NCBI GenBank assembly: GCA_019912965.1 | Contig: JAIOHM010000201.1 | Location: 1 to 64,000, forward strand | Length of the DNA stretch: 64,000 bases | Source of the DNA: Anaerolineae bacterium | GTDB lineage: Bacteria; Chloroflexota; Anaerolineae; Aggregatilineales; Phototrophicaceae | Direction of reading: 5' to 3' | In this document: piece after piece, positions 57,505-64,000 of the stretch | Layout: the number at the start of each line of letters is the position of its first letter | Numbering within the stretch: position 1 is the stretch's first letter | The notes under the pieces: generated by a model | The model's database searches: none | Told to the model about the DNA's origin: nothing | The model's input: the letters and a program-made list of their open reading frames with translations, nothing else | Made by a program: the position numbers and the translations under genes

Positions 57505-58608
57505 TTAGCTGTTGGAACGGACAGCCGCAGCAGCGGTCGGCTCGCCATAAATACCGGAGCTAAAGACATAGACGTGGTTTACGATGCTGCCATCATCGGC
57601 GGGCGGTGCTTTGGATGTCCAGTCGAAAACCCATCGTGCATCGCTGATGCTCAGGTTCACACAGCCGTGACTGCGACGGTAGCCAAATAAATCGTGCCAG
57701 TACGTCCCGTGCAAACTGATCGAACCGTCAAAGTACATCGTCCAGGGTACGGTTTGCAGATCATAGGCATCCGGTGCGCCCGCCGCCCCGGACATGCGAT
57801 CACTCGGCATTCGCGCCCAGATCGTGAACAAGCCCTCGTTTGTACCCCAATCATCCAGACCGCTGGAAACCAGTGTGGCGAAAACCGGTTTGTCGTCTTC
57901 ATAAGCAATCAACGTCTGCTCATACAGATCAACCGACACCCAATGCCCGCTGACATCTTCCGGTATAGACGGCGTTGGCTGCACTTTTGCCACGAAAGTC
58001 TGTTTAATCCACTGGTTCGGGCCGATCATGTACCAGCGCCAGCCGTCCGCGTCATAGGCTTCCGCGAAGATATTCACCATATCGTAACGCCGTGTCAGGT
58101 AGCCGCTTTCTGCCGAAGACGGCCCGCCCGGTGTCAGCGATGCATAAATCCCGGTCGTATCCAGCACCCACGCAAATGGCTGGCTCCAGCCTTCCGGCAG
58201 AATCACCCCCGTGAAATACGACGGCGCAACATAGTACGAATTCGAGCGCGGAATCCACTCGCCGCCCTGGATTTTCAGCCAATCCGGGTTGCTCTCATCC
58301 GTCACCGTCACGAAGTTGAATCCGGCTCCAATTTCGCCGACGATGTTGCCGTTCGGCGCATCATACTTGCTCACCGACTCCGGCCCGACTCGCCAGAAGC
58401 TGTACGATCCCAGCGTTGAACGGTCTTCCGGCGCACGTTCCAGTGCCGGCTTTTCGAGCGTCGCCATCAGATCAAGGCATTCTTGGCTCGTCGGTTCGCC
58501 CGCCACATAAGCACATACCGCCGGATCATAAATCGGGGCGGTTTCCTGTGCCAGCGTCGGAACAGCCAAACCCAGTAGGGCAATAACCAATAAAATACTG
58601 CGTTTCAT
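57505..58608 (-). CDS. L,D-transpeptidase (YkuD) with SH3-like N-terminal part
   Basis: A periplasmic or exported enzyme that crosslinks peptidoglycan 3-3 or attaches proteins. Signal peptide SILLVIALLGLAVPTLAQ, then an SH3b-like segment (GNIVGEIGAGFNFVTVTDES), a middle region and the YkuD domain. The latter starts GHWVSVDLYEQTLIAYEDD and has GSISLHGTYWHDLFGYRRSH followed by GCVNLS, so His and the catalytic Cys of H-G-x...S-H-G-C-x-N are both present. Start at ATG 58608, before the signal peptide; an ATG at 58632 is in frame. About 367 residues. Confidence 0.88.
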   Translation of the reverse strand: MKRSILLVIALLGLAVPTLAQETAPIYDPAVCAYVAGEPTSQECLDLMATLEKPALERAPEDRSTLGSYSFWRVGPESVSKYDAPNGNIVGEIGAGFNFVTVTDESNPDWLKIQGGEWIPRSNSYYVAPSYFTGVILPEGWSQPFAWVLDTTGIYASLTPGGPSSAESGYLTRRYDMVNIFAEAYDADGWRWYMIGPNQWIKQTFVAKVQPTPSIPEDVSGHWVSVDLYEQTLIAYEDDKPVFATLVSSGLDDWGTNEGLFTIWARMPSDRMSGAAGAPDAYDLQTVPWTMYFDGSISLHGTYWHDLFGYRRSHGCVNLSISDARWVFDWTSKAPPADDGSIVNHVYVFSSGIYGEPTAAAAVRSNS

Positions 58609-58716
58609 CCGCTGCAATTCTCCACAATCCATCTTGAGTTAGCCGGATGTTACCACATTCGCCCACGATTTTAAGCGCCGGAATCCCTACGCTTTCATAG
58701 GCAAATACAGGATAGT

Positions 58717-59670
58717 TTAAGGAAGTTGAATTTTGGAAGACTTACGAGCGGGCAAAGTCCGGCGCGTTTGCAATAAAGCACGCAAAGCATCCGTGAGGGT
58801 GTCTGTATAGCGCAGGGCAGAAAATAACAGGCTGCGGCGGGCAATCGCCTGAGCATCAAAGAACCAGTAAATCGGCATCAAAGGTGAAATCCATAAACGG
58901 CTGCCCTGTGTTTTATCAGTCGTATGATAATTCCCGAATTTTCCCTGCACAGCCGCAAGAACCGATGCATTAATCACGCTCGATTCTTGTCGTGGTTGAG
59001 ATTGTACGTAAGTAGTTGCTGCCTCATAAAGTTGATAACTTTCCATCTGGGAAACGAGGGTACAACTTCCCAGAAACGCACCCGCCTCAGTCAGTTTGGA
59101 AATATTCTCAAAAACCTGAGCGTGCAGAATTTCTTTCTCAGCGCCTAGACCAATACACCCCAGCAGTTTTATGCGAACCCCCTTAATCTCGCTGACAGCA
59201 ATTAGCGATATGGTGTCCTCGACGACCGTTCCGATTTCGGTTTCATCGCCTCGCAACAGGCTGTCTATACCACCATCAATCAGGAGGATGCCGTCAATCT
59301 TTAAGTGTTCGATCAAAACCCCATAATTTTCCAGCAGCGGACGCGCACCTGTTTTTTCAAAACACCATACAGTGATTTCTTGATTAAGCTGTTCCCGAAA
59401 CCACTGTGTGAGATGTCGTTCGGGAAAATAATTCAACACATCCTGTATATCCGCAGTAATGCCAACCAATGTGTCAGTTAGCCGTATACCATCCTTCAGT
59501 TTCGTAATCTCGGAAAAACTGTAGTTGGCAAGGTGAACATGAAGTCCCTGTGTTTTGAGTTCAAAGTAAATGGGCAAGCCACAAAATACATCGTAACCGC
59601 CACCCATACCAGCGATGAGAATATTCTGACATCCGGCAAGTTGGTCAATGATTGGGAGGTTAAGTCGCAT
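58717..59670 (-). CDS. DUF1152-like protein
   Basis: 317 residues, no signal peptide. ILIAGMGGGYDVFCGLPIYF is a Gly-rich nucleotide- or substrate-binding start like that of DUF1152 (usually G-G-G-G-D). ILLIDGGIDSLLRGDETEIG is a second conserved acidic segment. GLGAEKEILHAQVFENISKL follows. The last 60 residues (LMPIYWFFDAQAIARRSLLF) are helical with aromatics. Function in the family is unknown. Monocistronic, flanked upstream by repeat-rich DNA. AAGAAG lies before ATG. Confidence 0.6.
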   Translation of the reverse strand: MRLNLPIIDQLAGCQNILIAGMGGGYDVFCGLPIYFELKTQGLHVHLANYSFSEITKLKDGIRLTDTLVGITADIQDVLNYFPERHLTQWFREQLNQEITVWCFEKTGARPLLENYGVLIEHLKIDGILLIDGGIDSLLRGDETEIGTVVEDTISLIAVSEIKGVRIKLLGCIGLGAEKEILHAQVFENISKLTEAGAFLGSCTLVSQMESYQLYEAATTYVQSQPRQESSVINASVLAAVQGKFGNYHTTDKTQGSRLWISPLMPIYWFFDAQAIARRSLLFSALRYTDTLTDALRALLQTRRTLPARKSSKIQLP

Positions 59671-59832
59671 TAAACAGCTTCTTTAAAAGATATTGGGATT
59701 ATATTCTGTTTCATCATGCTGCACTTTCTAACCCCATTCTATCTAACTTGAACCGAATCCTAATTGACCGATAAGTACAATTGTTCTAAAATGAGTTCAA
59801 CTGGAGATGAATCCGCGCCGGGAAACCCACCC

Positions 59833-59877
59833 GATTCGCAAGATTCACAAAACCCATGTGCGAATCTGACGAATCTT
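59833..59877. repeat. Palindromic element R2, copy B
   Basis: Matches 2589-2633 with about three differences; the last part of the right arm is lost. Confidence 0.65.
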
Positions 59878-59885
59878 ACCCATCC

Positions 59886-59933
59886 GGTGTTGTCGCCAAA
59901 ATCCTGCTGACAACGACGACGACAACGACGACA
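59886..59933. repeat. Dispersed element R3, copy c (partial)
   Basis: TTGTCGCC-AAAATCCTG followed by GACAACGACGACGACAACG, resembling 4697-4736. The AATCGCCGCAATAC start is missing. Confidence 0.4.
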
Positions 59934-60167
59934 TCTTCCCTCAGCGATTGTCATTTCCACGACATTTGCGACATAAAATTGACACAAACGCTTCTGTATT
60001 GACGAAAGGCTAAAGGCTGAGTGGCGGCCAAACCCTTTTTCGCTACGCCGCCACCGCGCCGCCGCCGCCGCCGCCATACCCCCGGCAGCAGCAGCGCTAA
60101 TCACTGAACATCCCGCATTTACTGTCAACTGATAACCGTGAACTGATAACTTGGAACTGAGCACCGA

Positions 60168-62645
60168 TTACTTCTCGAACAATGCCCACAACTGGTTAAT
60201 CAAATGCCGGTACTGCGTGAACACATACACCAGCACCGCCGTCAGCAGGAACACCACGATAATCAACAACCAGATTTCCGGCGTCGGCGGGATGAAAACG
60301 AACAACTCCGCGAAGAAATATGGAACAATCATCGTCACCACCACCACCACCACCCCGGCCACCGTAATCCGCCAGTGCTCCACCAGCGTGCGCGGGCGCA
60401 GCAGTTCTACCCCGTGAACATTGAAGTAAATCAGCGTCCCATACAGCGCAATGAACATCGTCACCGCGCTCCGTGCCGCCAGAAAATCCCGTTCGGTAGC
60501 GAAGTACACCACCGCGTACAACAGCGCCAGTGTCACCGCCCCAATCGTCCCTGCGATCAGGATATAATCCATCACATCCCGCCGGAACTGCACCATATAT
60601 TGAGGGCGCAGCAGCTTGAAAGCAATCAGCGTCGCGGGCAAATTCACCGTCCCCAGCGTAATCCAGCTAATCTGAATCGGCGTCGTCGGGAAGGGCAGCG
60701 TCATAAACCCGATGAAAAAGATCAGCACAATGTTGTAATAATTCTTGGTCAAGAACAGCTTCATCGTGCTGAAAATCGTCTGCGTAATCATCTTGCCTTC
60801 TTCAAACGCCTTCGGCAGCGTGGACATCGCATTGTTCAGCAGCACAATTTCCGCCACATCCTTGCTGATCTGCGCCCCGTCGTTCATCGAAATCGCCAGA
60901 TGCGCTTCCTTCAAAGCGGGCACATCATTCACCCCATCGCCCACCATCGCCACATATTCGCCCTGTCGCTTGAGGGCCGCGATGATACGCCGCTTGGTAT
61001 CCGGCTCAATCCGGGCGAACAGATTTGCCTGCCCAACCGCCCCTTCCAGTTCCGGGTCGTTCATCGCATCCAGTTGATCGCCCGTGTAAGACTGCTGCAC
61101 ATCCAACCCGGAAGCCAGTGCAATCGAACGCACCGTTTCCAGATTATCGCCAGAAATCACCTTCAGTTTCACGTTCTGCTCATGGAAAGCGTTCAGCGTA
61201 TCCTGAATATCGTCCCGAATCTGGTCGCTCAACACAATCAGCGCCAGCGGTTCAGCTTTCCCATCCAGATGACCATCAGGAGGTGCTTCTGATGCGCTGG
61301 CGAAGGCCAGTACCCGCAAACCCTTCGCGGCTAATTCGGAGGCGTGTGCGCTGTAACCCCGGTCATCCTTAGGCAAAATCCGTTCCGGCGCGCCCATAAT
61401 CAGCGTCTCATCCGGGAACACCACCGCGCCCCACTTCCGAGCCGAGCTGAACGGAATCTCTTTTAGCTTCTCCGCCCCATTCTTCGAAAGAGCCTCTTCT
61501 GTATTTGTTTTGTTCCCCTCGCCATGAGGGAGAGGGGCTAGGGGTGAGGGTTGTTTCAAATAATCCGCCACCGCAGCCGCCGTCCGATTACGATGCGAAA
61601 GACTGTCCGTATAACGAAGCAAACGGGCGTTGAGTGCCTCGGCCTTCTCCCCGCCCAACGGAATGATCTCGCTCACCGTCAGCAGGTTGCGCGTCAGCGT
61701 CCCGGTTTTATCGAAGCACAACACCGTCACATTCGCCATTGATTCAACCGCGTTCACCCGTTGAATGAGTGTCTGGAAACGGCTGATCGTGATCGCTCCA
61801 ATCGTCAGCGAAAGCGTGGCCGTCAGCACCAACCCCTGCGGCACAATGCTGCTCACGAACACCACCAGATTCCGCACATTGTCCAGCAGCGATTGGCCAC
61901 TTAGGTAGCTTGCCAGAAACAACATTGGGATGATGATCAGCATGATGACCACCGTCACCTCGATCATCGCTGCGATGCGTTTCTGCGTCGGTGTCAGCAC
62001 ATTTTTATAGACTTTAGCGATGGTGGACAAATTATTGACCGTGCTGTCCTTGCCCACTTTGGTCGCAACCATCAATCCCGACCCGGCGATGCAGAACGAA
62101 CCGGAATACACCTCGCTGTCCACTTCCTTAAATACCGCGTCGGATTCGCCCGTCAACTGCGACTCGTCGATTTCCAGTGCATCGCTTTCCAGAATCCGCC
62201 CATCCACCACCAGCTTATCGCCCGGTTCAATCGGCAGCACATCATCTTTGACAATCTGGCTGATCGGAATATTCACCCGCTGTCCATCTCGCATCACTGC
62301 AATATCCGTAGCTGCCAACGCTGCCAGCGAGTCCAGTTTCCGCTTGGCAGTCACTTCCTGATACATACCCAAAATCGAGTTTGTGACCAGGCTGAATCCG
62401 GCAAAAAAGGCAGTGGCCGGATCGCGCAGGATAATCACCACAATCAGCAGTGACCCCAGCACGATGGTGAACAGGTTAAACACGTTGTCACGGACGATCT
62501 GCCAATAAGTCCGTCCCACGCGGGCTTTGAACGCATTTGTTTCCCCACGTTTCACCCGTTCGGCAACCTGTGCCGATGTCAGCCCTGTGTGATCAGGGCG
62601 GATGGACACGGGTGCAGCAGTACGATCCTGTGACAATTGAGTCAT
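60168..62645 (-). CDS. CtpE-like P-type cation ATPase (probable calcium)
   Basis: 825 residues. It most resembles the bacterial CtpE group, which imports Ca2+. TGES (165-168) is the actuator motif, and VPQGLVLTATLSL (269 on) is the helix-4 motif (P-Q-G-L instead of the usual P-E-G-L). DKTGTLT with Asp312 is the phosphorylation site, KWGAVVF and GDNLETVRSIAL are in the nucleotide domain, and GDGVNDVPALKEA is the hinge. About ten membrane helices are expected. Residues 366-377 (PSPLAPLPHGEG) are encoded by a GC-rich intergenic-type repeat, which seems to be an in-frame insertion in a surface loop of the N domain. No clear Shine-Dalgarno. Monocistronic. Confidence 0.8.
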   Translation of the reverse strand: MTQLSQDRTAAPVSIRPDHTGLTSAQVAERVKRGETNAFKARVGRTYWQIVRDNVFNLFTIVLGSLLIVVIILRDPATAFFAGFSLVTNSILGMYQEVTAKRKLDSLAALAATDIAVMRDGQRVNIPISQIVKDDVLPIEPGDKLVVDGRILESDALEIDESQLTGESDAVFKEVDSEVYSGSFCIAGSGLMVATKVGKDSTVNNLSTIAKVYKNVLTPTQKRIAAMIEVTVVIMLIIIPMLFLASYLSGQSLLDNVRNLVVFVSSIVPQGLVLTATLSLTIGAITISRFQTLIQRVNAVESMANVTVLCFDKTGTLTRNLLTVSEIIPLGGEKAEALNARLLRYTDSLSHRNRTAAAVADYLKQPSPLAPLPHGEGNKTNTEEALSKNGAEKLKEIPFSSARKWGAVVFPDETLIMGAPERILPKDDRGYSAHASELAAKGLRVLAFASASEAPPDGHLDGKAEPLALIVLSDQIRDDIQDTLNAFHEQNVKLKVISGDNLETVRSIALASGLDVQQSYTGDQLDAMNDPELEGAVGQANLFARIEPDTKRRIIAALKRQGEYVAMVGDGVNDVPALKEAHLAISMNDGAQISKDVAEIVLLNNAMSTLPKAFEEGKMITQTIFSTMKLFLTKNYYNIVLIFFIGFMTLPFPTTPIQISWITLGTVNLPATLIAFKLLRPQYMVQFRRDVMDYILIAGTIGAVTLALLYAVVYFATERDFLAARSAVTMFIALYGTLIYFNVHGVELLRPRTLVEHWRITVAGVVVVVVTMIVPYFFAELFVFIPPTPEIWLLIIVVFLLTAVLVYVFTQYRHLINQLWALFEK
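61513..61550. repeat. GC-rich repeat inside the ATPase gene
   Basis: TTCCCCTCGCC...GGGAGAGGGG followed by CTAGGGGTGAGGG. The stem and tail match those at 4758-4809 and, more loosely, the R1 core. It is translated in frame as PSPLAPLPHGEG. Confidence 0.65.
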
Positions 62646-62726
62646 GCAAAAATCCGATAGTAAATGTGAAAATACAGGTAAGGAGCATTATAAGCGAGGT
62701 TTAGCTGAACCTCAAACGGTTGAGCC

Positions 62727-62754
62727 TTGACGCGGAATTGTGGCTAGATATAAT
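62727..62754 (+). promoter_or_regulatory. Promoter of tRNA-Lys
   Basis: TTGACG (-35), 16-base spacer, TATAAT (-10), ending 11 bases before the tRNA. Confidence 0.75.
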
Positions 62755-62765
62755 GCACTTTATAT

Positions 62766-62838
62766 GGCCTTGTAGCTCAATTGGCAGAGCAAGTGACTCT
62801 TAATCACTGGGTTGTAGGTTCGAGTCCTACCAGGGTCA
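62766..62838 (+). tRNA. tRNA-Lys (anticodon CUU)
   Basis: A 73-base cloverleaf reads AAG. The acceptor GGCCTTG pairs with CAGGGTC (two G-U pairs). D-loop AATTGGCA, anticodon arm AGTGA-CTCTTAA-TCACT with anticodon CTT at 62799-62801, and T-arm GTAGG-TTCGAGT-CCTAC are all present. The discriminator base is A. CCA is not encoded. A strong promoter lies just upstream and a terminator just downstream. Confidence 0.93.
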
Positions 62839-62846
62839 CACCATAG

Positions 62847-62871
62847 GGTATCCACAACGGATACCTTTTTT
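62847..62871 (+). terminator. Intrinsic terminator of tRNA-Lys
   Basis: GGTATCC / GGATACC around a 5-base loop, followed by six T, nine bases after the tRNA. Confidence 0.85.
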
Positions 62872-62931
62872 GTTACCTCTCAAACCCTCCTGAAAGTTGC
62901 CAGAATTCCTGTTCTGTTTTAAGCTGTTCTC

Positions 62932-64000
62932 ATGCTGAAAACCTATAAGTATCGCATCTACCCCAACCAATCCGAACGGCGTCTGATGGACGACACGTTG
63001 GAAACCTGTCGCTTGTTGTTCAACCGTATTCTGGCCGTCCGGCGCGATGCATGGAAGCAGGAACAAAAATCGCTGTCCACACGCGATACTCAAGCCCTTC
63101 TTCCTGCTTGGAAACGGGAAGATGAACGCCTAAAACAGGTGTATTCACAGGTTTTGCAAAACGTCAATGAGCGCGTTGGCATCGCGTTCGACCGCTTCTT
63201 CCAAAAAGCAGGAGAAGGTGAAGCACATGGTTTCCCGCGCTTTAAGAGCAAGAACCGCTGCGACAGCTTTTGTTATCCGCAGCACAGCTATGCCTTCAAG
63301 ACCAAAGATGGGCAGACCAAATTCGGTTATGCCTTTTCAGTTGGACGTGAAAGCAACACCGACTACCTATACATGGCGAAGATCGGTCGTGTGAAAATTG
63401 TGCTCCACCGTCCCTTACCAGAACGCATCAAAACCCTGACGCTCAAACGTTCCCGAACGGGCAAATGGTTTGCCACCTTTGTCTGCGAAGTTGAGCCGGA
63501 AATCCGCTTGCCAACCAATCGCGTAGTCGGGATTGACCTCGGTTTACACACTTATGCAGCCTTCTCCGATGGAACACTAATTCCCAATCCGCGTTTCTTT
63601 CGTCAGGAAGAAAAGGTGCTGGCGAAAGCCCAGCGGAAATACAGCGTCGCTTTGCAGGACTGTAAAGCCTATTGGGACAAAGGGGAGCATCCACCGCTTG
63701 AACTTCAGCGCGAACGCAAACGGCTGGGCAAAGTCGTATGCCGGATTCACGAACGCATCGCTAACCGGCGTGATGATTTTTGCCATCAACTCAGCCGGGA
63801 TGTAGTCGATGGGTACGATCTGATTGTTTTAGAAGCCTTGAACCCCAAAGGCATGAGCGAAGGCCGCAACCGGGGTTTGAACAAGAGCATCCGGGATGCA
63901 GCATGGGGTAAAACCTGCAAATTCATTCTGAGCAAAGCGGAAGAAGCTGGCAAAGAATGTGTACAGGTTAATCCGCGTTACACCTCGCAGATGTGTTCTG
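62932..64000 (+). mobile_element. tnpB: TnpB (IS200/IS605-family OrfB), partial at window edge
   Basis: A frame open from ATG 62932 to the last base encodes at least 356 residues of a TnpB, the RNA-guided nuclease ancestor of Cas12. It opens MLKTYKYRIYPNQSERRLMD and has NRILAVRRDAWKQE. GFPRFKSKN is the usual N-terminal block, and VVGIDLGLHTYAAFSDG carries the RuvC-I Asp. DLIVLEALNPKGM carries the RuvC-II Glu, and NPRYTSQMCS begins the zinc ribbon. The last Asp and the right end lie outside the window. No TnpA is seen upstream. The gene begins 93 bases after tRNA-Lys, so the left end of the element is somewhere in 62872-62931. Target-adjacent motif and guide RNA cannot be read here. Confidence 0.85.

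Larger units (their letters stand above)
59671..60167. other. 497-base intergenic region with repeats only
   Basis: Contains R2 (59833-59877), R3-like DNA (59886-59933) and a GCC microsatellite (about 60053-60079). Open frames here are low-complexity and are not called. Confidence 0.55.

Noticed and set aside
62766..62931. tRNA attachment site of an integrated island
   Set aside because: No integrase gene and no repeated tRNA 3' end are visible; TnpB does not use tRNA sites.

Overview
The window looks like chromosome of a Chloroflexota bacterium, most likely near Anaerolineae. This is inferred from style, since there is no rRNA gene. The signs are secreted proteins with Thr/Pro linkers after short signal peptides, SH3b and WD40 proteins with Ala/Thr/Gln-rich stalks, a LuxR regulator with an NB-ARC-type ATPase, a TIR membrane protein, a CtpE-type P-ATPase and an orphan homoisocitrate-type dehydrogenase. 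Genes lie on both strands in short operons. Many convergent pairs overlap by a few bases, and several stop and start codons overlap. The final gene runs off the right edge.

Layout. 1-6.4 kb: GT9 and GT2 glycosyltransferases, a degenerate REP-transposase-like gene, a DHA2 exporter and several small palindromic repeats. 6.5-14.6 kb: a sugar isomerase/epimerase-like protein, a lone receiver domain, a homoisocitrate/isocitrate-type dehydrogenase, polyphosphate kinase and a giant membrane-anchored WD40 protein with 14 repeats. 14.7-25.9 kb: patatin-like lipase, methylmalonate-semialdehyde dehydrogenase, a Tat-exported cyclase-family hydrolase, a GT2 plus MFS pair, a secreted two-domain protein and a GatA-type amidase. 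26-30 kb: two tandem paralogous membrane proteins and an SH3b protein.

30.3-36.8 kb is the most unusual block. It is a tight five-gene minus-strand operon with a diheme NorC-like cytochrome c, a CcoN-like membrane subunit that seems to have lost the binuclear-centre histidines, a GNAT enzyme, a PQQ-type sugar dehydrogenase and a diheme peroxidase fused to a parallel beta-helix. I read it as a periplasmic electron-transfer module, possibly undescribed. The function is inferred.

37-47 kb: a double-PAS histidine kinase, an MtnA-type isomerase, a GlsB-type membrane protein, a nitroreductase, and an NB-ARC/LuxR regulator facing an MFS exporter and methyltransferase pair. The 400-base region between the regulator and exporter holds a palindrome and a possible leader peptide. 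47-54 kb: an esterase, a WD40/SH3b secreted protein, a three-gene set led by a TIR membrane protein, and an SH3b/FecR-like protein with a Gly/Asn tail. 54-64 kb: transketolase, a MerR regulator, an L,D-transpeptidase, a DUF1152-like protein, a CtpE-like ATPase carrying an in-frame copy of an intergenic repeat, tRNA-Lys(CUU), and the start of a TnpB gene.

At least four families of short palindromic or GC-rich dispersed elements sit between genes. No CRISPR array, rRNA, prophage or integrase was seen. All calls come from reading motifs and layout, with no database search.
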